46,631 nt of DNA from Rhodospirillaceae bacterium. GTDB taxonomy: Bacteria > Pseudomonadota > Alphaproteobacteria > GCA-2731375. The notes below the pieces were generated by a model. That model saw nothing but the letters and a program-made list of their open reading frames with translations, did no database searches and was not told the origin of the DNA. The translations under genes and the position numbers were made by a program. Shown one piece after another: positions 25,531-34,266 of the stretch. Where the stretch lies: the NCBI GenBank assembly GCA_018701215.1, contig JABIWH010000049.1, positions 1-46,631 on the forward strand, given 5' to 3'. Each line of letters starts with the position of its first letter. Within the stretch, counting starts at the first letter, position 1.

Positions 25531-26439
25531 CTAGCGCAATTCGGTGCGGGGGGCTCCGCTTTGCAGCACTAACATGGCGGCGATCGTGACGGCGACGCCG
25601 GGCAAGGTCATTGCACTTGGCAGGCCGTGGCCCAGGGCCCATTCGATCCCGACGACGAAAGCGGGGGTCAGATAGCCGTAGCTCATGGCGCGGGTCGAGC
25701 CAATGCGCAGGGTGGCATGCTGCAGGATAAAGAAACTGATAATCGTCGTGAACACCGCCAGGTACACGATGCCAGTCCAGACATGAAATTCAACGGCGCT
25801 CCAATCGGTCCGGAAAACCTCGAAACTGTTCAATAGAAACAACCAGACCGCCCCCGTCGCCATGGTCCAGAAGGTCATCACGGCGGCTGGCTCGGATTTG
25901 TTGAAGCGTTGGACCAATGGTGTGTAGAGGCCCATGGCGAACAAACCGGCAAGGAAGATCAGATCGCCCTTGTTGAAGGCCAAGCCAAGAAACAATTGAA
26001 AATCGCCGCGAAACACCACCCACAGAGCCCCGACGGCACCCAGTATCAAGGCCACAAGACGGCGCCCGCCCAATCTTTCTCTGACCAGGATGGCCGCATA
26101 CAGGGCCGCGATGCAGGGCAGAACCGTGAATAGCGCAGCCGCGTTCAAGGCCGAGGTCAGGCGCAGAGCCGCGAACATGCACCAGAAAAAGGTCACCAGG
26201 CAGCCACCGATTAAGGCGTAGCCGGCCAGGGTCTTGGCGGATGGAATGGCAAAGCCGTGGCGCCAGATGATATAGGGCGCGAACAATAAACTCGCCAGAG
26301 CGAACCGCACCATTATCAGCAGATCCGGCGCCAGGCCATGGGTAATGGCCGCGCCGACGGGAAACGAGGTGGCGACCAGAACACGCCCAAGCAGGACCTG
26401 CGCATGTACCCGCGCCAAGGGCGCTGAATTCAAAGCCAT
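25531..26439 (-). CDS. EamA/DMT-superfamily transporter
   Basis: 302 residues with ten hydrophobic segments in two similar halves, the arrangement of drug/metabolite transporters with two EamA domains. Visible signs are MVRFALASLLFAP near the end of segment 2, ALRLTSALNAAAL in the first half, and SYGYLTPAFVVGIEWALG in the second. Proteins of this kind usually export amino acids or small metabolites; the substrate here is not deducible. The start is the ATG at 26439, with no strong ribosome site. About 130 bp separate it from the SDR start on the same strand, so co-transcription is possible but unproven. Confidence 0.85.
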   Translation of the reverse strand: MALNSAPLARVHAQVLLGRVLVATSFPVGAAITHGLAPDLLIMVRFALASLLFAPYIIWRHGFAIPSAKTLAGYALIGGCLVTFFWCMFAALRLTSALNAAALFTVLPCIAALYAAILVRERLGGRRLVALILGAVGALWVVFRGDFQLFLGLAFNKGDLIFLAGLFAMGLYTPLVQRFNKSEPAAVMTFWTMATGAVWLFLLNSFEVFRTDWSAVEFHVWTGIVYLAVFTTIISFFILQHATLRIGSTRAMSYGYLTPAFVVGIEWALGHGLPSAMTLPGVAVTIAAMLVLQSGAPRTELR

Positions 26440-26532
26440 CCGCCCAACCTACCTTATGTACTTTCCGCGCCTGGAAAGATTGTAGCCTGCCGGCTACGGC
26501 TTCGCCACCGTACCGGCGTGGCTGGTGTCAGA

Positions 26533-27804
26533 CTATGCCGCCCGGCGCGGTGCCTGGCCGGAGCGGCCCGAACGTCCGGAATTACGCCGGCGTTGGCCCT
26601 GTTTTTGACCTTGGCGTTGCCTTTGTTGTGGCGCGCGTTTGGCCGTGCCGGGATCATTGGCGATCTCGACCGCATGGTAGGGATGATCCTCCATCACCGG
26701 CACGCTTTGCCGAATGGTCTTTTCGATGTCGCGCAGATAGGCCCGCTCCTCATGATCGCAGAACGAAATCGCCATGCCGCCGGCGCCGGCCCGTGCCGTA
26801 CGGCCGATGCGGTGCACATAGCTTTCAGGTTCGTTGGGCAGATCGAAATTGATGACGTGGGTGACGCCATCCACATCGATGCCGCGGGCGGCGATATCGG
26901 TCGCCACCAGGGCCCGGACCTGACCGGAGCGGAAGCCATTGAGGGCCCGCTGCCGCGCGTTCTGAGTCTTATTGCCGTGAATAGCATCGGCCTCGATGCC
27001 GCATTGATGCAGGTGCTTGGCGACGCGGTTGGCGCCATGCTTGGTGCGGGTGAAGATCAGCACGCGGGCGATATCCTCGTCCTTCAGCAATTCACCCAAC
27101 AGGGCGCGCTTCTTGTCTTTGGCCACGAACAGAACCTGCTGTTCGACCTTTTCCACCGTGGTCGCGGCTGGTGCGACTTCAACCCGGACGGGATCATCCA
27201 GCAGGCCATCGGCCAAACTCTGCACCGACTTCGGCATTGTGGCCGAAAACAGCAAGGTCTGACGTTCCTTGGGCAGGGCGGCGATAATCTTCTTCACGTC
27301 ACGGACAAAGCCCATGTCGAGCATGCGGTCAGCTTCGTCCAGAACGAAAATCTCCACCTCATCAAGGCGCACGCGGCCCTGGTTCATCAGGTCGAGCAGC
27401 CGGCCCGGCGTGGCGACCAGCACGTGGACACCGCGGCTCATGGCCTGGATCTGAGGGCGGGCGGATACACCGCCGAAAATCACCGTCGAACGCAGCGCCA
27501 AGTAACGGCCGTAGTTGCGAAAACTGTCATTAATCTGCCCCGCCAGCTCGCGGGTCGGCGCCAGGATCAACGCCAGCGGCTTGTTCGGGAGGGCCTTGCC
27601 AGGTTCCTCGGCGAGGTAATCCAATATAGGCAGGGCGAAGGCAGCGGTCTTGCCGGTACCGGTCTGGGCCACGCCAAGCAGGTCACGGCCATCCAGCAGT
27701 GGCGGAATGGCTTTGTCCTGGATCGGGGTGGGTGTTGTGTATCCTTCGTCGGCAATGGCGCGAAGGATGGGTTGGGCCAATTCAAGGCCCGCAAAATCTG
27801 TCAT
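26533..27804 (-). CDS. rhlE: DEAD-box ATP-dependent RNA helicase, RhlE type
   Basis: 423 residues, a full RhlE-like helicase that remodels RNA in ribosome assembly and mRNA decay. It has the Q motif near 20-28 (TPTPIQ), Walker A AQTGTGKT near 46-53, PTREL, TPGRLLDLM, DEAD in FVLDEADRML, SAT, and HRIGRTARAG in domain 2. The last 50 residues are a basic, Gln/Arg-rich low-complexity tail (QRQRQGQKQGQRRR), as expected for RNA tethering. The start ATG is preceded by TAG and only a weak ribosome site. The long upstream gap could be a regulatory leader. Confidence 0.95.
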   Translation of the reverse strand: MTDFAGLELAQPILRAIADEGYTTPTPIQDKAIPPLLDGRDLLGVAQTGTGKTAAFALPILDYLAEEPGKALPNKPLALILAPTRELAGQINDSFRNYGRYLALRSTVIFGGVSARPQIQAMSRGVHVLVATPGRLLDLMNQGRVRLDEVEIFVLDEADRMLDMGFVRDVKKIIAALPKERQTLLFSATMPKSVQSLADGLLDDPVRVEVAPAATTVEKVEQQVLFVAKDKKRALLGELLKDEDIARVLIFTRTKHGANRVAKHLHQCGIEADAIHGNKTQNARQRALNGFRSGQVRALVATDIAARGIDVDGVTHVINFDLPNEPESYVHRIGRTARAGAGGMAISFCDHEERAYLRDIEKTIRQSVPVMEDHPYHAVEIANDPGTAKRAPQQRQRQGQKQGQRRRNSGRSGRSGQAPRRAA

Positions 27805-28167
27805 CTAGTCTGTATCTTTCTTAATCAATTCATCAATGCCCGCCGCTCGATTTACCAGGCGGCAGGGCTTCAAGCGCGGCATGAGCCGCGCCGACGCAGC
27901 CCATGCCTTGGTCGCGCCAAACGGCTGCGGCAAAGACAATGGCTCGTCTATCGAAACGCCCAAATGTGTCGTAAAAAAATGGCCGGCCGCAAGTTCATCC
28001 CAAAATTCTTTGGAGTAACTAACCCGAAGGGGGTGCTTGTTAAAAAGCGCCTCTCGGACCGGCAAGCGATCGAATTTCGACCTAAAAGGTAGTGTCGCTG
28101 GCGCCCAAAGGCCTGAACCGGCCCGGAAAGTCAAGCTAATTCGGCACTCAGATGTCCGGCTGGAAAC
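27805..28167 (-). other. Gap upstream of rhlE, no supported gene
   Basis: About 360 bp between rhlE and a small gene on the same strand. The minus strand has an open frame of up to 109 codons ending TAG directly against the rhlE ATG, but its only start is TTG, it lacks a ribosome site and I do not recognise it. The plus strand also has a 60-codon frame of no known family. A leader RNA for rhlE is possible. I see no promoter or structured element I can defend. Confidence 0.4.
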
Positions 28168-28398
28168 CTACACGCGGGCGATATCGGTGATCTTGGCACG
28201 GCGTTGGCCGGAACGCTGGGCAATCTCGTTGTCCTGATCCTCTATGGCCGTGCGGGCCAGATCCTGAATGCTGTCGCCAAAGGATTGATCCAGCAGATCG
28301 TTGGAAATCCGCCGGTTCGAGGTCACGGAGCCATCTTCGTACGTGACATTGAACGTCATGTATGCGGCGCTTTTGCCCTTGGGCTTCTTACGAGCCAT
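28168..28398 (-). CDS. Small conserved-looking hypothetical protein
   Basis: 76 residues, soluble, with a basic N-terminus (MARKKPKGKS), then a beta-like stretch AAYMTFNVTYEDGSVTSNRRI and an acidic-amphipathic helix, ending in basic RAKITDIARV. GGAG stands 8-9 bp before the ATG, and the frame is free of rare starts. I do not recognise a named family. It lies upstream of rhlE on the same strand and divergent from the DksA-like gene. The alternating charge and small size would suit a nucleic-acid-binding or ribosome-associated protein, but that is speculation. Confidence 0.7.
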   Translation of the reverse strand: MARKKPKGKSAAYMTFNVTYEDGSVTSNRRISNDLLDQSFGDSIQDLARTAIEDQDNEIAQRSGQRRAKITDIARV

Positions 28399-28667
28399 GA
28401 TCCGGTCTCCATATTTGTACGGAACAGGCTCAGGCGGATGCGGTCACCGTTAAAGGTCCACACCGGAGCGGCGGTCCAGTTTAATTTGATGGCCGCTTAT
28501 GACACAAAGCACCGCGGTGGTCCAGATGCACCAGTTGGTCCTTCCACAAAAACATTAGGCATACTTGATCCAGGTCAGGGCCCCCGCAGCAATTTGGCGG
28601 CAATTTGGCAGAAGAATTTTGCAATAGCCGCCCTATATGTGAGTGGCGGCAAGACAGGAGAAAGGCA

Positions 28668-28985
28668 ATGATGGATCTGGTGCAATTACGGCAGGATCTT
28701 GTTGAACAGTTAGCGGAACTGGGCCATCGCGTTGATGACTTCGAGCATGACCTGAGAGAGCCCTTGGAGGCCGATTTCGCCGAACAGGCAACACAGATGG
28801 AGGGTAGCGAAGTCACCTCGGCCCTGGAGCATACGGCGATTTTGCAGGCACAACAGATCAAGGCGGCGATCGACCGAATTGATGCCGGCAGCTATGGCGA
28901 ATGTGTCAATTGCGGCAACCAGATCAACCCCGAAAGGCTGCGTGTCCGCCCCCACGCCACCAGATGCGTTGACTGCGCGGCCTAG
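28668..28985 (+). CDS. DksA/TraR-family C4 zinc-finger protein
   Basis: 105 residues: an N-terminal coiled-coil helix pair (residues 1-70) and a C-terminal C4 zinc finger with Cys79, Cys82, Cys100 and Cys103 (CVNC, then TRCVDC). This is the layout of short DksA/TraR proteins that insert the coiled coil into the RNA polymerase secondary channel. The acidic DxxDxA tip of true DksA is not clearly present (EADFAEQA region instead), so a full DksA role is doubtful. AGGAG precedes the ATG at 28668. It is followed by a palindromic repeat before the convergent thioesterase gene. Confidence 0.85.
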   Translation: MMDLVQLRQDLVEQLAELGHRVDDFEHDLREPLEADFAEQATQMEGSEVTSALEHTAILQAQQIKAAIDRIDAGSYGECVNCGNQINPERLRVRPHATRCVDCAA

Positions 28986-29016
28986 GGCGCATTCGAAGAA
29001 AATACGCTCAGGCTTT

Positions 29017-29099
29017 TAAGAATTGAGCAATTGAACCAATTACTTAAGCCGCGCCAAATAAGCTACGGTGGCGACTCCGATTAATTGAAAATTGCTCCA
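29017..29099. repeat. Dispersed palindromic repeat, copy B
   Basis: An imperfect palindrome: left part GAGCAATTGAACCAATTA, right part TTAATTGAAAATTGCTC, which can fold on itself. It shares the 15-mer CAATTACTTAAGCCG (29037-29051) and the right arm with copy A at 3695-3760; the middle differs in length and sequence, as usual when arms are conserved and loops drift. Located between convergent gene ends, where it may also stop transcription. Confidence 0.65.
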
Positions 29100-29112
29100 G
29101 CCGCGAGCGCCT

Positions 29113-29532
29113 CTAGCCGCCCAGCACCGCTTGGGTCTGGGTAACCCGCGCCACCCGTTTGCCGGCATCATCGGTCAGCTCCGTATCGATCACGATGGTG
29201 CTGCGGCCCACATGCAGTGGTGTCGCCGTGGCGAATACATAACCTTCACGAACCGCGCGAAAGAAATTCGTCTTGCTTTCGATGGTCGAGGTCGCCGTCG
29301 CCCCCTTGGGCAGATTCATAAAGGCCAGAAAACCGCCCAGGCTATCGGCCAGCGCCATGATGGCACCGCCATGCAGAATGCCGGCGGCCGTACAACGTTC
29401 CGGCGCCCAGGCCATGCGGGCGCGGATACTTTCGGGTGCGGCGGCATAGAATTCAATCCCAAGCGTACCCACCAAGGGCATGCGCGCCTGCAAGGTATCC
29501 GTCAGATCCTGATCGATTTCTCCGTTGCTCAT
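29113..29532 (-). CDS. PaaI-family thioesterase (hotdog fold)
   Basis: 139 residues, single hotdog domain. The family signature is AAGILHGGAIMALADSLGGFLA, with the HGG loop and the Asp that acts in thioester hydrolysis, followed by TSTIESKTNFFRAV and a final ARVTQTQAVL. It should hydrolyse an acyl-CoA, often aromatic or hydroxylated. The start overlaps the stop of the upstream molybdopterin oxidoreductase gene as ATGA, which couples their translation. This link suggests the oxidoreductase acts on, or yields, a CoA thioester (inference). Confidence 0.9.
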   Translation of the reverse strand: MSNGEIDQDLTDTLQARMPLVGTLGIEFYAAAPESIRARMAWAPERCTAAGILHGGAIMALADSLGGFLAFMNLPKGATATSTIESKTNFFRAVREGYVFATATPLHVGRSTIVIDTELTDDAGKRVARVTQTQAVLGG

Positions 29533-31571
29533 GCCGCCGCTACCGCAACACGGGTATCGTTGTAACAGGCACCCTCGGATAGGTCTGCCTTGGTGGTCGG
29601 GGCCAGGGCCGAAACCGTCTGGCCATTTGTCGTCGTCCGCATCCAGGCGCCCTTGTAGGATAGCAGCACGCCCTTGGCGACGCTGTCGGTGATGCGAAGT
29701 GGCAAAAATACCTCGCCCAATTCGTTATGGACGCGCACTTGCTGGCCATCCTTCAGGTCCCGGGTGGCGGCGTCATCAGGATGCATCTCCAGGAACGGCA
29801 CGGGGTCGGACTTGGCCAGACCGCCAAACATGGAATTGGTGCGCCAGTTGGACGATGGCGTGACCAAGGCGAATGGATATGTCGCGTCCTTATCCTCGTC
29901 CGCCGCCAGGGGCTGGAACAGGGGCAGCGGCGCATCGAAGTTATCCGTCAGGTAAGCCGACTTCAATTCGATCTTGCCGCTCTTGGTCTTCGGGCGCCGC
30001 TCGAAACCAATACGCGGACCCATCTCGGACATGGACAGCACGGTTGCGATGGGCAATTCGCTGGGCCGCTGCCCGCCCAGGCGGGGATCGGTGCCGTCAA
30101 TGGCATCATCCATCAACTCGGCATCGCTGGCCTGGAACATGGGATCGTTGAAGCCAAAGCGGCGCGCCAGGCGGCGGAAGATTTCCGTGTTCGGCAGGGC
30201 CTCGCCCACCGGTGCAATGACCGGCGCGGCGCGCTGGATATATTGCTGGCCATAGGCGCAAAAAATTTCCTCATGCTCGAAATGACTGGCCGCCGGTAGC
30301 ACGATATCGGCGTAATCCGCCGAATCCGTCTTGGCGACGTCAATGACCACGGTGAAAACATCCTCCCGCGCCAGGCCCCGGCGCATGGTGTTCTGGTCCG
30401 GGTGCACCACCAGGGGATTATGGTTATAGACCACCAAGCCACGAATTGGCGGATCCACGTCGTCTTGCGCCAAATGCCGGCCCACATCGAGAATATTCAA
30501 GGTCCGGGTCCCGGCGGGGATTAAATCGGGGCGCTGCAATTTTTGCATGGTCTTGGGGAATAGACTGCCCGAGCCACCCACCAGGCCGCCGGCGGGGTCC
30601 TTGAATTTCCCCGTTAAGGCTGGCAGGGCGAATATGGCGCGGCAGCCCGAACCACCGTTACGGTTACGCTCCAAGCCATTGCCCGCCGCGATCACCGCCG
30701 GTTCGGCGAAATGATACCATTCCGCCAATTGACGGATATCGGCGGCGGCAACACCGGTGATCTCGGCCGCGCGTTCCAGACTATAGGGCCGCGCCTCGGC
30801 CATGAACTCCTCGACGCCCTCGACCATATCGGCGATGAAGTCCGCATCAAAGGCACCGCGCCGCTCCAACTCCGCCGCCAGGGCAAAGGCCAGAACTACG
30901 TCCGTGCCGGGGCGCGGTGCCAGATGCAGATCCGCCTGCTCGGCAACCTTGATCCGCTTGGGGTCCACCACCACCACCTTGCCGCCGGCGTCGCGAATGC
31001 GCTGGATCACGGGGGCCAGATGCAGATTGGAGAAAGTGACGTTGTTGCCCCAGACCACGATCAGCTTGGCGCTTTCCACATCCGTCATCTGCGCTCCGGC
31101 GATGGCGCCGAAGGTACCCAGCCAGGCCTCGGTCTTGATGCCGCCGCACATGGGCCGGCGCGAGAGGATGGAAGCACCTAGCTGGTGGAAAAAACGCAGA
31201 TCCATGGAACCCATGGCCAGCAGCCCGTGCGGGCCGGCGTAATTCAGAGGCAGGATGGTTTCCGGTCCATGTTCGGCGATGGCATCGGAAAACCGGTCAT
31301 GGATCAGGTCCAGGGCTTCCGGCCAGGAAATCGCCTCGAATTTACCTTCGCCCTTGGCGCCAATACGGCGCAACGGTTGGGTCAGGCGGTTGTCGCCATG
31401 AACGAAGTCCGGGTACAGCTTTGATACCTTGCCGCAGATCGCGCCCTCGGTCAGGGGATTGACGCGGGAGCCACGCACCTTTTCGATCCGCCCGGCATCG
31501 TCAACCGTAACGCTCAACGAGCAGGTATCAGGGCAATCGAGGGGGCAAACACTCGGCAATTCCACAGTCAT
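29529..31571 (-). CDS. Molybdopterin-dependent oxidoreductase, single large subunit
   Basis: 680 residues of the DMSO-reductase superfamily. An N-terminal [4Fe-4S] site is formed by Cys9, Cys13, Cys17 and Cys46 (CPLDCPDTC, then AICGK). Molybdopterin-binding segments include VVWGNNVTFSN, VVVDPKR, GNGLERNRNGG and, near the end, SYKGAWM. Cys142 (RRPMCGGIK) is a candidate molybdenum ligand. No Tat signal is seen, so it is cytoplasmic, and no iron-sulfur or membrane subunit lies next to it. The ATG at 31571 has GGAAGGA upstream. It is coupled to the thioesterase gene by ATGA. The substrate is unknown. Confidence 0.9.
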   Translation of the reverse strand: MTVELPSVCPLDCPDTCSLSVTVDDAGRIEKVRGSRVNPLTEGAICGKVSKLYPDFVHGDNRLTQPLRRIGAKGEGKFEAISWPEALDLIHDRFSDAIAEHGPETILPLNYAGPHGLLAMGSMDLRFFHQLGASILSRRPMCGGIKTEAWLGTFGAIAGAQMTDVESAKLIVVWGNNVTFSNLHLAPVIQRIRDAGGKVVVVDPKRIKVAEQADLHLAPRPGTDVVLAFALAAELERRGAFDADFIADMVEGVEEFMAEARPYSLERAAEITGVAAADIRQLAEWYHFAEPAVIAAGNGLERNRNGGSGCRAIFALPALTGKFKDPAGGLVGGSGSLFPKTMQKLQRPDLIPAGTRTLNILDVGRHLAQDDVDPPIRGLVVYNHNPLVVHPDQNTMRRGLAREDVFTVVIDVAKTDSADYADIVLPAASHFEHEEIFCAYGQQYIQRAAPVIAPVGEALPNTEIFRRLARRFGFNDPMFQASDAELMDDAIDGTDPRLGGQRPSELPIATVLSMSEMGPRIGFERRPKTKSGKIELKSAYLTDNFDAPLPLFQPLAADEDKDATYPFALVTPSSNWRTNSMFGGLAKSDPVPFLEMHPDDAATRDLKDGQQVRVHNELGEVFLPLRITDSVAKGVLLSYKGAWMRTTTNGQTVSALAPTTKADLSEGACYNDTRVAVAAA

Positions 31572-31763
31572 AAGCCTATTCCTTCCAGCCAAAATTAGAG
31601 CCTGAAAGATCATCTAAAATTGGCCGGAATAAAAGAGCCATTTTCGACAAATTGATAGGGCCAATAAATGACCACGGGATATGCTGCCTGCGACAATGTA
31701 GCACTGGACTAAAAGGGCTTGGTCTGGGACATGTCGGATAAGTTTGCATCTAAGGAAAATGTC

Positions 31764-32330
31764 ATGACTCATCCCATCAGCCGCTATCCGGTTCCCGAAA
31801 TCAATGACCTACCCGACGACATCAAGCAGATGGCGCTGGCAATCCAGGAAAAGGTCGGTTTCGTGCCCAATGTCTTTTTGGCGTTGGCCCATCGGCCGGA
31901 AGAATTCCGCGCCTTTTTCGCCTATCACGATGCCCTGATGGAGAAAGACAGCGGCGTATCCAAGGCGGACCGCGAGATGATCGTGGTCGCCACCTCGTCC
32001 GACAATGGCTGCCAGTACTGCGTCGCCGCCCATGGCGCCATCCTGCGGATCAGGGCCAGGAACCCGTTACTTGCCGATCAGGTGGCGGTCAACTACCGCA
32101 AGGCCGACATCACGCCGCGGCAGATGGCCATGCTGGATTTCGCCATGAAAGTCTCCAACGACAGCAAATCGATCTGCGACGAAGACTTCGAAACCCTGCG
32201 CGGCCATGAGCTCTCGGACGAGGATATCTGGGACATCGCCGCCATCACCGGCTTTTTCGGCCTGTCCAACCGCATGGCCAGTTTCACCAACATGCGCCCC
32301 AACGACGAATTTTTCGCCATGGGCCGTTAA
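31764..32330 (+). CDS. AhpD-like, peroxidase-related protein (carboxymuconolactone decarboxylase family)
   Basis: 188 residues, all-helical AhpD/CMD fold. The redox motif is Cys83-QY-Cys86 followed by His90 (CQYCVAAH), as in AhpD-type peroxidases; N-terminal IQEKVGFVPNVFLALAHRPE and C-terminal ITGFFGLSNRMA are typical of the peroxidase-related branch. It probably reduces hydroperoxides or acts as a disulfide partner. The ATG at 31764 is chosen for AAGGA upstream and the family-like MTHPISRYPVPE start; in-frame starts at 31719 and 31731 exist but have no ribosome site. It is divergent from the molybdoprotein gene. Confidence 0.87.
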   Translation: MTHPISRYPVPEINDLPDDIKQMALAIQEKVGFVPNVFLALAHRPEEFRAFFAYHDALMEKDSGVSKADREMIVVATSSDNGCQYCVAAHGAILRIRARNPLLADQVAVNYRKADITPRQMAMLDFAMKVSNDSKSICDEDFETLRGHELSDEDIWDIAAITGFFGLSNRMASFTNMRPNDEFFAMGR

Positions 32331-32352
32331 GCGTCGCCGCTGGGCGCGGTCG

Positions 32353-33087
32353 CTAAAGCTTACCGTACAGAGCGAACAGCCGTTCCCAATGGCGTTCGGC
32401 GGCCGGTTGGTCGTAGACCTTGCGGTCGGGGAAGGCGAAACCGTGGTGCACGCCCGGGTGCACCTCCAACTCGCCCGGTGATCCCGCCGCCTCGAACAAC
32501 CGGCGCAACTCGTCAACCATATCCAATGGCGCCAACGCGTCATGCTCGGCACAGGAAATGTAAATCTCGCCCTTCACTTGGCCGAACGTCAGATGCGGGC
32601 TTCCCTCCGCATCGTTGACCAGCCAAGTGCCGTAAAATGACGCCGCCGCCTTGACCCGGTCCGGATAGCGCGCGGCGGCGGCCAGGGAATATGGCCCGCT
32701 CATGCAATAGCCGTGGGTGCCCACCGCGCCCGGCTTGGCCATATCCTGGCCATCGACATAATCGATCATGGTCGCCACATCTTCCATCACCGGAGGAATG
32801 GTCATCTTGGTACGGATGGCGCGCATGGCGGTATGATCGGCGCTGCCCTCCACCAGCACGTCGGGGCCGTACATGGTGTCCCGCCCGGCCCGGTAATAAA
32901 GGTTGGGCAGCAAGACGTAGTAGCCCACCGTGGCCAGACGGCGGGCCATGTCGCGCAGTTCCTCGCGGATGCCCGGTGCATCCATCAGCATGAAAATCGC
33001 CGGGTACGGCCCGCCCCTTTCCGGATGGCAGACAAAGGTCTCCATTTCGCCATCCTTGGTGGTGATATCGATTGTTGCTTCGATCAT
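32353..33087 (-). CDS. Dienelactone hydrolase family protein
   Basis: 244 residues, alpha/beta hydrolase. The catalytic triad is visible: Cys128 in GYCMSG (Cys nucleophile as in dienelactone hydrolase), Asp183 in CAEHDALAP, and His215 in GVHHGFAF. Enzymes of this family open lactones made in aromatic degradation, though many act on other esters. The ATG at 33087 is preferred (GGGAGG upstream) over a TTG 42 bp earlier. It is convergent with the AhpD-like gene and divergent from the amidohydrolase gene. Confidence 0.9.
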   Translation of the reverse strand: MIEATIDITTKDGEMETFVCHPERGGPYPAIFMLMDAPGIREELRDMARRLATVGYYVLLPNLYYRAGRDTMYGPDVLVEGSADHTAMRAIRTKMTIPPVMEDVATMIDYVDGQDMAKPGAVGTHGYCMSGPYSLAAAARYPDRVKAAASFYGTWLVNDAEGSPHLTFGQVKGEIYISCAEHDALAPLDMVDELRRLFEAAGSPGELEVHPGVHHGFAFPDRKVYDQPAAERHWERLFALYGKL

Positions 33088-33183
33088 GGTGTCCGGTGCC
33101 TCCCCTATTTGGCTGTCAGTATATGGCAATATCCAAATTCAATGGCATACTAGGTCCAACAAGAAATTTTAGAGGATAGGCAC

Positions 33184-34230
33184 ATGGGACATACGGATGA
33201 CTGGCTGGCACTGACCACGGAAGATTCGTTGGAGCCGGATCTGCCCATATGCGATCCGCATCATCATTTATGGGACGCCGGATTTGACCCCGCCGCCAAA
33301 TTTCGCACCGAGCAGGTGGAAACCCGCTATTTGTTCCACGAAATGCTGGCGGAGGTGAACAGCGGCCACAACGTAACCTCGACGGTCTTTATTGAATGCG
33401 GCTCCATGTACCGCGGCGATGGGCCGCGCCATATGAAACCGGTGGGCGAGACGGAATTCGTCAACGGCATCGCCGCCATGAGCGCCTCTGGCCAGTACGG
33501 CGATTGCCGAATTGCCGCCGGCATCGTCGGCCTGGCGGATCTGAACCTGGGCGCCGGCGTGAAAGAGGTGTTGGAAGCGCACATCGCCTGCGGAGCCGGA
33601 CGCTTTCGCGGCATCCGCCATGCGGCATCGTGGGACGCCAGCGACGAGATCCGCAATTCCCACACCAAACCAACCCAGCACATGATGGCGGCTGCGACGT
33701 TTCGTGAAGGCTTCGCACAACTGGCGCCCCTGAACATGAGCTACGAGGCCTGGTGCTATCACCCGCAGATTTCAGAGGTCACGGATCTGGCCCGCGCCTT
33801 CCCCGACACCACGATGATTTTGAACCACTTCGGCGGTCCCATCGGCACCGGGCCCTATGCGGGCAAGCGGGACGAGATCACGGCACAGTGGAAGCTGGAT
33901 ATCGCCGAGCTGGCCAAATGCCCCAACGTGGTGGCCAAACTGGGCGGCATCAACATGAAGATCAACGGCTATAACTGGGATTTACAAAGCCGTCCGCCCT
34001 CCAGCGAGGAACTGGCGGCGGCGACGCGGCTCTATTACGACCATTGCATCGAGCATTTTGGCGTTGAGCGCTGCATGTTCGAATCTAATTTTCCGGTCGA
34101 CAAACGGACCTGCAGCTACAACGTGCTGTGGAACACCTTCAAGCGCATCGCCTCGGGCTGTTCGCCGGCGGAAAAAGCCGCGCTGTTCCACGACACCGCC
34201 GCGCGGGTCTACCGCATCGGCGCCCGATAG
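33184..34230 (+). CDS. Amidohydrolase-family TIM-barrel protein
   Basis: 348 residues. Metal-dependent TIM-barrel hydrolase of the amidohydrolase-2 type (related to 2-pyrone-4,6-dicarboxylate hydrolase and aromatic decarboxylases). It has the strand-1 motif CDPHHHLWD, GAGRFRGIRHAASWD in the middle, NHFGGPIG at a later strand, and MFESNFPVDK with the conserved Asp-bearing loop near the end. The substrate is unknown; a lactone or aromatic acid is likely given its neighbours. TAGAGGATAGGC precedes the ATG. It runs in tandem with the next gene, 36 bp apart. Confidence 0.88.
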   Translation: MGHTDDWLALTTEDSLEPDLPICDPHHHLWDAGFDPAAKFRTEQVETRYLFHEMLAEVNSGHNVTSTVFIECGSMYRGDGPRHMKPVGETEFVNGIAAMSASGQYGDCRIAAGIVGLADLNLGAGVKEVLEAHIACGAGRFRGIRHAASWDASDEIRNSHTKPTQHMMAAATFREGFAQLAPLNMSYEAWCYHPQISEVTDLARAFPDTTMILNHFGGPIGTGPYAGKRDEITAQWKLDIAELAKCPNVVAKLGGINMKINGYNWDLQSRPPSSEELAAATRLYYDHCIEHFGVERCMFESNFPVDKRTCSYNVLWNTFKRIASGCSPAEKAALFHDTAARVYRIGAR

Positions 34231-34266
34231 CGAATATTGGCAAGTAACACAGAGTAGGAAGAGACA

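Noticed and set aside
26518..28092. 524-codon open frame on the plus strand
   Set aside because: Antisense to rhlE, whose helicase motifs are unmistakable; no motif in this frame.
27805..28134. 109-codon minus-strand frame ending against the rhlE start
   Set aside because: Only a TTG start, no ribosome site and no recognised family. The tight TAGATG junction kept it under consideration.
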